Shown here piece after piece: positions 11,762-23,159 of a stretch of DNA of 64,000 nt. The notes under the pieces were generated by a model. The model did not search any database, was not told the DNA's origin, and was given only the letters and a program-made list of their open reading frames with translations. Position numbers and translations under genes: made by a program. The DNA is from Riptortus pedestris (lineage: Eukaryota; Arthropoda; Insecta; Hemiptera; Alydidae). Every line of letters begins with the position of its first letter. The stretch's first letter is position 1. The stretch is taken from NCBI GenBank assembly GCA_019009955.1, contig CM032231.1:45019501-45083500 (forward strand). The letters are read 5' to 3'.

Positions 11762-11974
11762 TTTATTTAACGTCCACTTTTCGCAATTATTGCTAATTGG
11801 AACGGGTTATCTACAGGTTACCACCCTTTTCTGCCCAGGGCGGGACTAATGATTTTAGCAGATTTCCCTTAAGGGAAATCAGCTATTGTGGTCGTACTTA
11901 TGACGCGAGTTTCAAAAAATGTCTTCAAATGTCCATCGATCCTACCCAGGAGATGACGAAAATGAGGTCCGTTC

Positions 11975-12025
<51 letters not shown>

Positions 12026-12602
12026 TATTTGTTTGTTAACGCTCTAGAGGTCGGTTTTTTTATTGTTACTCGGCATTTAATCGTTTTATGTAAAAAGGAA
12101 GATCAAGTTCGTTAATGGCTGAAATCGGACAAGTGGGAGGGGGGGGGTTTAGAGGGGGATTTTTGAAAATTCAAAAGATCTCCGTTATTATGCATCAAAT
12201 CAAAATATTGCATGGAATCAATCTTATTGCAAATTACATTTACTATAAATATTGTTCTATACATTAATTCTGTATCTTGAATATTAACCGAGATATTTGC
12301 ATTTGTATTCTGTGCGTGGTCGACAGGAGTCGGCTATGTTCAGGACATTCCGCCGAGAGCTCTGGCGGCCGTTTCCGTAAACTATTCGTTCCTCGTGAAT
12401 AGGTTTAGAGATCCCTTATACTGCAGTTGTTATTGGACAGATTTCTCTATTGTAAAACTTCACGTGGGAAATCTGCTTAGTTTACGCAGCCCCTACGTGA
12501 CGGACTTTTTTTTATTTAATGAGTTCGTCACTTAATAAATTCCTATTGTCTCGGCGGGAATCAAACTCGCCACTTAAGGTATGTGAGATTAAGGGCCAAC
12601 GT
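11762..12602 (-). mobile_element. tRNA-derived SINE interrupted by a HINE
   Basis: Tail half 11762-11856 ends GGGACTAATGATTTT; head half resumes at 12506 with TTTTATTTAATGAGTTCG and runs through GGCGGGAATCAAACTCGCC to about 12602. Removing 11857-12505 restores the order seen at 11617-11665. Confidence 0.85.
11857..12505 (-). mobile_element. Complete HINE nested in a SINE
   Basis: Starts AGCAGATTTCCCTTAAGGGA and ends CCCTACGTGACGGAC, with (TA)n at about 11979-12018. The SINE host gives an exact boundary: the element lies between GATTTT and TTTT(n)ATTTAATG, so the termini are AGCAG... and ...GGAC, inserted within a T run. The phrase GTGGTCGACAGGAGTCGG belongs to a subgroup shared with 18987-19582 and 48310-48910. 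Confidence 0.88.
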
Positions 12603-13329
12603 TGGTGGATAACCAACAACGGTTATACTTTCGCTTCACCCTATACGCCTATCTGTTTATATTCACTGAGATAAATGTTCTATATAGTACAAAAGCTTTA
12701 ATAGCCAATTACAGTGAAACATTGAACAATGTCTAACGATGCGATTAGATTGAAATTGTATCTGTGTACCTCGGGGAAATAGAGCGGGGAGGGGATCCGT
12801 GATGCCGTTAGAACAACATTAGGGGAAATGTCAGCAGCATCGAGATATTGACCTGTCTGCTTTGGCCTTGCACTAATCAGTCAGATTCGGACAGGTTCAT
12901 CAGATCCAGCCAAATTATCAGCCGCCTAATTGCTATCCTGTCAAACATAACGCTCGTGATATCCTGCCGTCGGAAAGGAGTGTCATCCCACCGGGCTTGT
13001 GTTTGTCAGCTTGACAAATATCCCTTTTGCAAATGAATGGTGAGTTCTATGCAATCGTATACACGTCGCATCAGCAAACTGATAGGACGCTGTTATTCCA
13101 AAAGGAAATGTACCGGGGTTCATGCATGAACGACAACGAACATAAATGCAGAAGTAAAATGAGTTGGAACAGCACATGTTCCACGTTATATTCTATGAAA
13201 CTCAAAAACTCTTCATCCCGATAGAGATCTGCGGGATAGAAAAAATTATGCTAAAAATACTGACGATTTACGCAGATATTAAATTTGGCATACCAGTGGT
13301 CATGTGAATGCAGCAGTCCCGAAAAAAAA
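12603..13329. other. Less A+T-rich unique DNA, no gene called
   Basis: Base composition is more balanced than the surroundings (about 12770-13240). Two short overlapping plus frames (12848-13036, 13027-13224) show no recognisable motif. Confidence 0.4.
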
Positions 13330-13516
13330 GTCCGTCACGCCGGGGCTGCGTAAACTAAGCAGATTTCCGAAGTGAAGTTTTACAACAGAGAAATTTCACA
13401 ATAGCCGAACAGTCACAAAAACGGCCGTACAAGCTTTTGGTGGGAAACTCACGCTCATGCGTTATCCGCCCACATTTAATAAAAATGAAAATATCTTGGT
13501 TAATGTTCAAGATAGA

Positions 13517-13548
<32 letters not shown>

Positions 13549-13776
13549 CAATATTTATAGTGAATTTAATTTGCAATAAGATTTATACTATACTATTTTT
13601 CGATCCGACGTATAGTAACAAAGATATTTCGAATTTTGAAAAATCCTTCCCTCTAAACCCCCCTCCCGCTGGTCAGATTTCAGCCATTAACGAACTTGAT
13701 CTGTCTTTTTACATAAAACGTTTAAATATCGAGTTCGGTAACTATGAAACAAAAATTGCGACCACTAGAGCGTCAA

Positions 13777-13818
<42 letters not shown>

Positions 13819-13931
13819 TAATTTTCGACATCTCCTTGATATATGATCGACTGACATTTGAAGAAATTTTTCGAAAATCGCGTCGTGAGTCCGACCTGAA
13901 TAGCTGATTTCCCTTATGGAAAATCTGCTAA
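13330..13931 (+). mobile_element. Complete HINE element
   Basis: GTCCGTCACGCCGGGGCTGC at 13330 to CTGCTAA near 13931. Two microsatellites, (TA)n at about 13518-13546 and 13776-13812; the first replaces a short TGTATATAACA seen in other copies, so a second tract grew from a seed in the element. The terminal palindrome is decayed (TTTCCCTTATGGAAAATC). Confidence 0.85.
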
Positions 13932-15474
13932 AAAAAGCGTAATTAAACACTCGGAAATATGCGCAGGTGCTCACATGGACTATACCTGGTCTGAATCTGT
14001 GAGATGAAGTTAGTATACAGAATTGAGAGGCTACTATTAATTATTTAAGTGTTAGATCAGTCACAATTAAAAACCGGTTTGAATAGAGTAAAAATGACCA
14101 AATTAAAAACCCTCAAAATTTTGAAAAAAAAAAAAAAAAAAAAAAAAAAAGACTATATCTAGAGTAAAAAAGTTATTTTCTCCATAAAATAATATTTAAT
14201 TCAATTAAGTTCACAAACCATAATCGGAAAATTATTTAAAGATTTAATTATAATATTTATAATACATTTATAATTTTTAATTAGCGAGGGGGGTAGAGAA
14301 TTGATTCGAACGGTGTTCAGTCGTCAGTTTGAATTTTAAATGTCCCGCGCTCGCGGGGTTCATAGACCCGCCACACACACATGCATATCGCCAAGGCCGT
14401 GGCTACAGCGGAAAAACACATGCAGTTCAAGAAGGCATCGGCCAGCAACAAGGATAGAGCCAGTTGCTCTCAGACGCTGGGGTCGTTCATACGGCCAGTG
14501 GGGCCTAGCCCCTCTCTCCCCACTACAGATCACCGCTTCATAGATAACCGCTTCACAGATAACCGCTTCATAGATAACCGCTTCATAGACAACCGCATTT
14601 GGAAGTCACCCGTGATAGTCATTCAGTTGTTTCATCTCCCGCAAGGCTGCCATCCTGTATTTATCACCGCTATAAGCGAGAAGACTCCATCATTTCAAGG
14701 AAAGTGCATGATTACCGCAAGTACCTATTTAATAATGCTAGCATTATTTGCGCCAATATCGAATGAGTATTCATATATCATAGGACCGACCGCTCATTTT
14801 GTAGATATAGTTATATGGCCGCCATATTAGTTCATAAAGTTACTTTCTTTTGTTTACTGCTCAAATTTCATTGTATTATAATATATTTCTATTACAGATA
14901 AGTTAATGCATAACGTAAGGTTCCTTTGTCTTGTTCAACCTCTAGATATAACGAGTAGCATATAGAGATATAATTCACTATTTCAATATACCTAATTCTT
15001 AGGAGAACTCACATAGTTGTTTTGTTTTCTTTATTTATCTTTTTCCCTCATCTCTCCAGGAGAAATAACAAATGGTTCAGTCTAAATGCTCTCTCTTATT
15101 CTTGCCTTTAAAAAAGCTTCCCGCCATTACATTTTGGAGCCGACATTTTCTATTATTACCGCAAAAGCTTACCGCACGCCCCTACAAACGGCTTTCTGTC
15201 AATTTTTTTTTCTGAGGATCTGAAGTCCGAAATTAATTTTGATCTATGTTTAGTAGAAATATGGCTTCATTACTTTAAATCCTTTATTTTAAATGGAAAA
15301 TCCCATTTATTTCGGATTCTAGGCATTATTTGAAATTTAATGAAGAAAAGACACCTCACTTAAAATTTTACTTAAAGGTAATGATGATACTGATGGGAGG
15401 TATTCAGTTCAATCTTAATTGAAGTACAGAACTCTCGAGTATAATAATAATAACAAATAAATTGCTTGTATTTT
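13932..15474. other. Unique DNA with a small repeat-bearing open frame
   Basis: A pure A run lies at about 14126-14150. The 14340-14600 part is less A+T-rich and holds a plus frame (14381-14830) starting with HIAKAVATAEKHMQFKKAS; this vaguely recalls the region after the last histidine of BED-type zinc fingers, but no cysteines support it. The rest shows nothing recognisable. Confidence 0.35.
14532..14595 (+). repeat. 15-bp tandem repeat, four units
   Basis: Unit ACCGCTTCATAGATA repeated four times with single-base changes. Because 15 is a multiple of three the surrounding frame stays open through it (FIDNR-like repeats). Confidence 0.9.
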
Positions 15475-15594
15475 AGCAGATTTCCCTTAAGGGAAATCAG
15501 CTATTGAGGTCGTACTCATGACGCGTTTTTCGAAAAATGTCTTCAAATGACCATCAATCCTACCCAGGAAATGACGAAAATGAGGTCCGTCCAA

Positions 15595-15664
<70 letters not shown>

Positions 15665-15895
15665 CACACTCTAGTACGCATTATCTCTAGTTAACGCTAT
15701 TTTTGTCTCTGCCGAGTGTCTCAGGTGTCTGCCGATAACGGACGAGATGAGATCGGCTCAAGTCGGTTCTATTAGTTTCCTCCGAAAGCTAGTTCGGCTG
15801 TTTCCGTAACTATTCGGCTCTCGTGAGGAGATTTCTCTATTGTATAACTTCACGTGGGAAATCTGCTTAGTTTACGCAGCATCTGCGTGTCGGAC
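15475..15895 (-). mobile_element. HINE element with internal deletion
   Basis: Both termini are intact (AGCAGATTTCCCTTAAGGGA ... CTGCGTGTCGGAC) but the body between the (TA)n (about 15598-15660) and the 5' end is shortened to about 235 bp, retaining CCGATAACGGACGAG and AACTATTCGGCTCTCGTGAG. Confidence 0.82.
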
Positions 15896-16077
15896 CTTTA
15901 TTATTTAATTTTCAGCCTCACTAAATCCGCACTTGTAAATGTCTGATTTTAGTCTATGTTCTGAGTCACTAGAAGTCGCATAGCCATAGAACATTTCAAT
16001 TTCTTTCGGTGTTTCTGATTTAAGGGAAATAGAGAATAGATTGCAAGTTGAAATTTTCAGTGTGTTATTCCTGCAAG

Positions 16078-16118
16078 CGATTAATCTGCTAAGTTTACAC
16101 CGCGTCTGTGCGGCAACT
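16078..16118 (-). mobile_element. HINE 5'-end fragment
   Basis: AATCTGCTAAGTTTACACCG then CGTCTGTGCGGCAACTT aligns with the mirrored HINE 5' end (AATCTGCTTAGTTTACGCAG). Confidence 0.45.
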
Positions 16119-16214
16119 TGGTTTCTGTCAAAGGTTTGGATTTAGTCGATTGGTAGGGATGGGCAGTAGATTTTTCTCTCACTACTTTTCTTCTGTACTC
16201 GTTTTAGTTGAGAA

Positions 16215-17262
16215 GATGCACCTTTAATTTGTAACTCGATGTTCAAACATTTTATGTAAAATTAACCTTTAAACGACAAGTCTGTGACCCAGGACAAATT
16301 TGATAAGTAGGTGTCATAAATGACATCTACCTGGAAAATATGTGTATTTTCCATTTTATTCTGCTCAGAATCATTCTTCTTGTCTCAAAATAACATTTAG
16401 AAACGTTAAGAAGAATAGTGTGTTAGGGTGTGCGTGTGCTTCATAGTACCCCCCCCCCCTCTCGTCACCAATGAGAGCTTAAAATGAAATATAAAATAAA
16501 TATATGCAAAAAATGTATTTATAGTATAATAATATATTATGTAATTCATTTTTTAATAACATACTATGTAATACCTTTACTTATGAAATAAATAAGCAAA
16601 GAAGCATATATTAGTAGCGTATTATTATTATACAAAAATATACCTAAGCATAAAAAATTATATACAAATTTTAATCTACACAGTACAAAAAGAATCAAAG
16701 GACACTCATTTATAAGGATAAAAACCCCAGAAAAAACATGAAAGTATTCAATTGGTGATTCGTTATTGGCAAACCATTCAGGGAAACCATAGAGCAAAGA
16801 CAGGTACCTCTTCTATTTTTTATTTATTATTTAAAAATTACTATCACTTTCCTGCATTTGTCTTAAAAGCTCATTTCTAATCTCATCCTCAGTGATAAAT
16901 AGCGAATTCAGTCTCATAGAAAATTTACAAAAGGGAAGTTAAACAACAAGGCTGTGTCAAATACGACACCTACCGGCCCAAACAATCCAAAAAAGTACGA
17001 AAAATGGTGGAGGACAGAGCTTGCAATGACCTTGACATGTAGTTGACTATTGAATAGGAGGGTATTAAGCACACCAGTCTTGTCCTGTTTGTTACAAGCT
17101 CATGAGTGTACAACTTACGGCATAGGTGTCATGTATGACAGCCTTTGTCCTTTGAACGACAAGGCCTAAGTATAACTTTTTATACTTAGGTATACAGCCT
17201 TGTCGTTCAAAGGTTAACGACAAGTTTGTTAATTGCTGAAATGCAACCAATGGATAATTTTA
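16215..17262 (-). mobile_element. HINE-related fragment split by PB-C
   Basis: AACTCGATGTTCAAACATTT then TATGTAAAA before the MITE and CGACAAGTTTGTTAATTGCT then GAAATG after it match the continuous HINE phrases TTTTATGTAAAAAG and GATCAAGTTCGTTAA then CGGCTGAAAT. This gives an independent check that the DNA between is an insertion. Confidence 0.6.
16266..17213. mobile_element. PB-C, piggyBac-type MITE, copy 1
   Basis: Flanked by TTAA at 16262-16265 and 17214-17217. The ends are inverted repeats: CCTTTAAACGACAAG at the left, CTTGTCGTTCAAAGG at the right, extended by TCTGT / ACAGC. The TTAA duplication with CC-starting inverted ends points to the piggyBac superfamily. No transposase is left. 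The right end is duplicated as a hairpin: CCTTTGAACGACAAGG (about 17150-17165), CCTAAGTATAA / TTATACTTAGG, then the terminal copy. Confidence 0.8.
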
Positions 17263-18733
17263 GGATAGAATGCAAATAGTTTTCAAAAAATAACATCATT
17301 CAATATTACAGAGCGATCACCAGTGATAAGGTATCTATCCTCAATGAACCCAGTGCTGATAGTGCAATCCCCAGTGCAAATCCCGTCCTTGCTGAGAAAA
17401 TAATGAATAAACTTTTATAAGTTATGTATGAGCAAAAGCACTCAACATTACATGTACCAAATTTTGATAAACAACAAACCAGTGCTCTTAGCTTGAGAGT
17501 AAAATATAAACTCAAAGAAACTTTTCAAACATTTGCATATGAGAAAACCAGATTTGATTTATTTTAGGGAGATTTGCTGTCAGAACTGACACAGTATTCA
17601 AAGATATTGTGGAAATGATTTTAATTTTACTTAATGGAAAAGCTCTGTTTAGTGTGGGTTTTCAGTGAATAAGGTTATGTCAGTTGAAAATCTCACGGAG
17701 AATTTTAATATCTCTTAGATATTTTAAAGATACAGTGAAAGCATATTGACGCGACTCTAAATATTGAAATTACTAAAGAAAGTATGTGTTATGTAAAAAT
17801 GGCTAGAATCAGAACTAATCAGATAAGCATCAAAAATTAAATGATGATTTAAACAAAAACAAGAAATAAAAGGATATAGTAGTATCATAAAAGCAAATTG
17901 AAATAAATTAAATGAAAAGAAGAAAAGGCTTACACAGCAGGTAGCAAGTTAAACTCTAAACATGAACAGTGAAGTTGCAGAATTATCAAAAATGTTAAAT
18001 CTGTTTTTGTGCTACTAAATTTTTATTCACTGTACTCACAGTAATAACTGGAATTTTTGTGTAATGCCTTTCTTGGTTGATTATGTTTTTATTTTATATA
18101 TTTATCTTTTTAAATATGCATTTTCAGAAAATGAATAGCTTAATCATAAAAATGCACTATGTTAATTATTTGAATATTGAATATTTGTGTTGAATGTGTA
18201 AAAAAAAACTGATTTTATTTTAAGCTTTCCTGAATTTCCATCATTTAGTACATTAAACAACCTGACTGCTATTTGTTAGATTTTTAAAGTGTTTTATGTT
18301 GTGAACTTAATGTTATTATAAAAGTCGATAGTGAGTGCTATTCTTTCATTTTTCAAAAATAAAGCAATAAATAAGTTGACACTTTTTTCTGCTCAATAAT
18401 TTTCATTTATATTTCTTAAACATATTTAATGTTGGTGAAGTATTTCATTTATCCGACAATTGTGGTTTTTGAGTTTACGTATTTAGTTCAATAAATTTTG
18501 GTTTTAAATACTGCCAATAAGACTTGGCGAATTTTTCTGATATGAAGAGCACACGATTTTATTATTCTCGAAATTAATGATTTTAACCAGGCTTCACCAA
18601 TAAATGAAAAAAATTATTTTTGCTTGAATTTTATAAATAAATTAGAATATAAATAACAGTAGTTTTTGTAGATATTATGCTAAATGTAATGTTGGATGAA
18701 ACGTAATCAGAAATAATTCCGTCACTAGAAAAA
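17263..18733. other. Unique A+T-rich DNA
   Basis: No open frame above 70 codons and no repeat recognised. Possibly intronic or intergenic. Confidence 0.5.
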
Positions 18734-18985
18734 GTTCCGTCGCACGGGGCAGCGTTTACTAAGCAAATTTCCCTATTCTTGGTATGACACACTATTGATC
18801 ACATCTTAACACAAATTCTCCATTTCTAAGCAAAAACCCAATGAGAAGGGGGCGAGGGGGGTGGGGTTCTGACGGCTGGAAACTAGGAAGTTGGAATAAC
18901 TCGTTTAATACTCCAGTTATGAAAAAACGTATAGAGCAATAATTGTTGTAGACAATCAATAGTTCTAGATTGGTACTCTAACTTT
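18734..18985 (+). mobile_element. Diverged HINE 5' half
   Basis: GTTCCGTCGCACGGGGCAGC and CTAAGCAAATTTCCC preserve the 5' end and ATIR. The following part (GAGGGGGGTGGGGTTCTGAC, TTGGAATAACTCGTTTAATA) follows the long subtype. It ends where the next HINE begins, so the newer copy probably inserted into it. Confidence 0.6.
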
Positions 18986-18986
18986 T

Positions 18987-19052
18987 AGCAGATTTCCCTT
19001 CAGGGAAATCAGCTATTGAGGTTTTACTGACGAAATTTTCGAAATTTTTATA

Positions 19053-19113
<61 letters not shown>

Positions 19114-19582
19114 CTGTTACCGCTCTAGCGGTCGCAATTTTTGTTTGATCGTTATCAAACTAGTTATTTAGTCTTTTTATGTAAAAAGAAAGATCAAGTT
19201 CGTTAACGGCTGAAATCGGACCAGTGGGAGGGGGGGTTTAGAGGGGAGGGTTTTCGAAATATCTCCGTTACTATACGTCGGATCGAAAAATCGTATTGAA
19301 CCAATCATATTGCAAATTAAATTTACTATAAATATTGTTCTATACATTTATTCTCTATCTTGAATATTAACCGAGATATTTGCATTTGTATTCTGTGTGT
19401 GATCGGCAGGGGCCGGCTGTGTTCGGGAATTTCAGCCGAGAGCTCTGGCGGCCGTTTCCATAACTACTCGTCCCTCGTGAATAGGTTTAGAGATACTTTA
19501 CTACAACAGTTGTTATTGGGCAGATTTCTCTATTGTTCACGTGGGAAATCTGCTTAGTTTACGCAGCCCCTGCGTGACGGAC
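18987..19582 (-). mobile_element. Complete HINE element
   Basis: AGCAGATTTCCCTTCAGGGA to CCCTGCGTGACGGAC, with (TA)n at about 19053-19108 and the subgroup phrase GTGTGTGATCGGCAGGGGCC. The palindrome has compensating symmetry lost at one base (TTCA in place of TTAA). Confidence 0.87.
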
Positions 19583-19688
19583 TTTTTATTATCTGACTTA
19601 TTTTAACGGGCATGTCTCGAATTCCCCCTTCTCTAAACTCTCACTATTCCAGGTCCAATTTCAGCCGATAAAAAATATGATATTTAGT

Positions 19689-19886
19689 AATTGAAATAAA
19701 TGGTTAGAACCGCCAGTATAAATGTTACTGTTGTCATAGCTGTCGGTGGAGACCGTCGTCACTGGCTGATGGTCGAGTACAACTTCTTGACGGGCTTGAA
19801 GATGATGCCATCGCATCGATAGCACAATGCCACCTGTACTCGACCATCAGCCAATGACGACGGTCTCCACCGACAGCTATGACAAC
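19689..19886 (-). mobile_element. PAL palindromic retroposon-like element, copy 2
   Basis: Exact duplication ATGATATTTAGT lies at 19677-19688 and 19887-19898. In minus orientation it starts GTTGTCATAGCTGTCGGTGG and ends with the PAL tail TATACTGGCGGTTCTAACCA then TTTATTTCAATT. The arms GTCGGTGGAGACCGTCGTCA / TGACGACGGTCTCCACCGAC pair almost perfectly. Confidence 0.8.
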
Positions 19887-19916
19887 ATGATATTTAGTGT
19901 TCACTGAAACGTTTAA

Positions 19917-21009
19917 CCCTCCGTCGGGCGCGTGATCTCTCAGATACACAGTTTCTAGAAAAATATTTGCCACTCCTCCTAGCATAGAGTAGTGTTGTAT
20001 TGCTTCGAGTTATGTGCTTTATAGGACTCCCCCTCAAGGTACGTTGAGTCACTGTGTTTAACGGAGTCGTGAGATTCACCTGTCATTAAATTTTATCTCC
20101 TAGATACCACGCGCCCGATCTCGTAAGTTTTTTTGAAACCTGTATTTCATAAATATGTTCATCAATTAAGTTTCTCTTTATTAAATGGAATCATATAAAC
20201 CTATTATTCTATTATTTTGCTCAAACATGAGCTTTCAGAAGAACTTGTACAAGGATAGATATATTGCACGACGCAGTGACAATAGTAGACGTTTACCAAC
20301 CGAACTAAGGACGAAACTTGAAGACTACAGAGAGAGTACACTAAGACACAGACTACATAAGAGTACACTAGCTCATTGGACCATACATTGAATTCAAGTA
20401 CAGAACAGCATAAAAAAAGACCCTCCGCTACAACGAACAAATGAAAATGATGTGAACCAAGCAAAACTGAAAATAAATGTAGGTGTACTAATTACTGTTG
20501 TGAGATTTGCAAAAACAAAATTTGTAAACAATATAGTTCCATGCTTTGTCCTAATTGTAATGCAGCTATGCAAAAGAAATAACAATTAAACTGGTATTTT
20601 TAAAAAAAAAATTGATGATTTTCATTAAGTCTTATCTAAAAGTGATTTCGTGCTACTTATTTTTGATTGAAGTTATATTTAGATATTTTTTTATATTGTT
20701 CACAAACTGAAATGAATTATGTATAATTAAGGCATGTGCATTTAAACAATTCCTTTTGATATTTGTGTTTTTTAATTATATTTTAAAAATTATCGTCCAC
20801 CGTTTCTTTATATTATAATACTTGTCAATTTTAAAAATTATTTACTTCCTTCAAACAAATACTTCCTCTGTTATGCATTCTAATCACACGCTGAACATTT
20901 TAGTGCAAATTATATATTAAAAAACTTTATTTCCGTAAAAACGGTTGAGGATGATCTGTGAGATACACGCGCCCGATGGTGGAATATTCTTGACGCGCCC
21001 GACGGAAGG
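19917..21009. mobile_element. PB-A, non-autonomous piggyBac element, copy 1
   Basis: TTAA at 19913-19916 and 21010-21013. Left end CCCTCCGTCGGGCGCG, right end CGCGCCCGACGGAAGG: 16-bp inverted repeats with one mismatch. CGCGCCCGAT recurs subterminally on both sides (about 20109 and 20968), a typical arrangement for transposase binding sites. Only the C-terminal zinc-binding tail of the transposase remains (20463-20582). The insertion broke the host phrase AAACGTTTAAATATCGAG, which is continuous in other HINE copies (for example near 21358). Confidence 0.92.
20463..20582 (+). pseudogene. piggyBac transposase C-terminal cysteine-rich tail
   Basis: The frame ending at the stop 20580-20582 reads KCRCTNYCCEICKNK, then CKQ..., LCPNCNAAMQKK: cysteines spaced as C-x-C, CC-x2-C, C, and C-x2-C. 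A cysteine-rich zinc-binding C-terminus is standard in piggyBac transposases, where it binds the terminal repeats. The frame is broken just upstream by stops and a frameshift; the N-terminal and DDE regions are absent. The position close to the right inverted repeat fits an internally deleted derivative. Confidence 0.7.
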
Positions 21010-21417
21010 TTAAATATCGAGTATGGCATAGATACAAAAAGTTATATGAAAACCACATTTGGTATTTAACCTTGGAATGAAATGGTTCATGATATAACAG
21101 CTTATTGTTAGTATGATATGAGTGAGAGAGGGGGTTTACTAATGGCCGAAAACAAAAACATGGAAATATCTCGGTTAATATTCAGTATAGAGAAAACATT
21201 TATATAACAGCACATAGAAAATTAGATTTGCAACACGATTGTTTTATACAATTTTTCGATCTCGCGCAAAACAATGGAGATATTTCGATTTTTCATAATT
21301 CTATACCACCCCTACCACTCGTCTGATTTTAGCCGTTAACGAACTTTTTCACTTAAAACGTTTAAATATCGAGTTTGGTAACGATCAAAACAAAATTGCG
21401 ACCGCTAGAGAATTAAC

Positions 21418-21460
<43 letters not shown>

Positions 21461-21465
<5 letters not shown>

Positions 21466-22010
21466 CTACTGTACGTGTGTATTTCCCTGAACTTCTCCTT
21501 AACGGCTGGACCGATTTGAATGAATTTTTGGTACGCGTTTGGGTGACACCCAGGCCGGCAAATGGAGCAGGAGTGGGTGTCTTAAGGGAGGCCTAAAATT
21601 AAAGAAAGCTATATTTCGTTACCTATTGGTTTTTCAGCAAATATGCACAGGATAAAAGTTGTTTATTTTGTTATTTTCACTTTTGTAGTATAAACGAGAT
21701 ATACACAAAAAATTAATGTGGGGCCAACAATTTTATTGGACACTAACGATTGTACCAAACTTAAAAAACTTTACATGTAAATTAGCATTAATTCTTCCAC
21801 GATTATAAGCTATATTAAATTTTGTAGGTTTGCCTGAATAAAATATTTGCGATATTTCATTTTCTATTTCTTTTAGGCAAACGTAAACATAACAAAAGTT
21901 GTTTTTTGTGTTATCAAAAGCAGTTTTTGTTTTAAACATCATAATATTAAATTTAATATCCTAATCGCTTGAAATATCATGCAGGACAAAGTCTGCCTGG
22001 TCCGCTAGTA
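21461..22010 (-). mobile_element. Family D element in a (TA)n tract, uninterrupted copy
   Basis: Bounded by (TA)n on both sides. On the plus strand it starts AATTCTACTGTACGTGTGTA, continues GCTGGACCGATTTGAATGAA, and ends GCTTGAAATATCATGCAGGA then CAAAGTCTGCCTGGTCCGCTAGTA. The conserved phrases are widespread in invertebrate repeats but I cannot place the superfamily. The uninterrupted AAATTTAATATCCTAATCGC near 21950-21969 is the empty site for PB-B. Confidence 0.75.
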
Positions 22011-22150
22011 TATATATATATATTAAATTTTGAACTGACTTCATTTTCCTCATATCGTGGGTAGGATCGATGAACATTTGAAGAAATTTTTCAAAAATCC
22101 CATCACGAGTACGACCTCAATAGCTGATTTCACCTAAAGGAAATCTGCTG

Positions 22151-22997
22151 ATAATTTAAGGAAGATAAACCCTTGATGGATGCTTTAAGATACTGACAGA
22201 ATTTTAATTCATTGTTTTTAACAACTTAAACATTAGTGGCCTCAAAAATATTTTATCCTCCTGACTTTTCTATCACTTTTAATACCTGCCACTTTTTATT
22301 TATTTACTAAAAGGAGATAATTAATCACCTTTTGTAAGCCCGCTTCGTTAACTCTTTACCCTTAGGTATATTAACAGAGTTCATAATCAATTTACCGAAG
22401 TTCTATATAACTTATTTGTAAGAAAAGAAAAGAAAAATACATTAAAAAAAAACTTCATATTGCTCTTTCATACAATGATCTGTTCGCCCTGAGATTATCA
22501 AGGAGTTAAGGAATTTAATCAGCGAAAAACAAGGGAAAAAAAGATTTTAAAAAGAGCTAAAACCTAAGGTTGAGATTATTAGGAGAAGAGACAGAGAACT
22601 TAATTAATTTTGAAAAATCGATTTAATCCTGCAAACTTACTTATCAAATTTCACTGGAAATCTCAGTTTCAATAACTCCTAGATCGTAAAACAATTACCA
22701 CGAATGTCTTCATTTATGACCAGATTAAAGAAAGTATTTACAGTACATATGTAATTACAAACAAGTAGATTTACATATTACCGATTTTGTTATTTCAAAT
22801 TCAAAACTGATTCTAACGAAACTTTTCTATAATGAACCATTTAACTTGGGGTAATGAGTGACCTCTCCCCCCCCCTAGAAACAAAAAGGCGATCGAAAAA
22901 AAATTAAACTGGTCAAAATCAATAGTCTTATGAAATTTCTGTATGAAGACCACTACACTGACATGTGTTGCTGCTATTTCATTAGCTATCCATCCAA

Positions 22998-23070
<73 letters not shown>

Positions 23071-23147
23071 CAACACAAATATTAATAAAACATGTTTTCA
23101 AAAGCTAAAAAATCGTGTTGAACCAACCCAAAGTCAGTATTACAGAC
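22151..23147. other. Unique A+T-rich DNA with a long (TA)n
   Basis: Nothing coding is supported. (TA)n at about 23001-23069 is pure and about 69 bp long; unlike most others here it has no recognisable HINE on either side. Confidence 0.6.
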
Positions 23148-23159
23148 TATGAAATATAT

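Larger units (their letters stand above)
19593..22150 (+). mobile_element. Old HINE-related element with three nested insertions
   Basis: The host can be followed through the insertions: TCCAATTTCAGCCGATAAAA, then PAL (19689-19886), then GTTCACTGAAACG, PB-A (19917-21009), ATATCGAGTATGGCATAGAT, the long-subtype body, (TA)n at about 21421-21460, family D (21461-22010), then GGGTAGGATCGATGAACATT and AATAGCTGATTTCACCTAAA to CTGCTG at 22150. Confidence 0.7.

Noticed and set aside
12848..13224. Exons in the more balanced-composition region
   Set aside because: Two short overlapping frames with no motif; no convincing splice sites could be assigned.
13437..13907. 156-codon frame as a gene
   Set aside because: It lies entirely within a HINE and includes both (TA)n tracts.
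14381..14830. 149-codon frame as a zinc-finger gene
   Set aside because: Only a vague BED-finger-like phrase and a 15-bp repeat; no cysteine pair, no splice sites supported.
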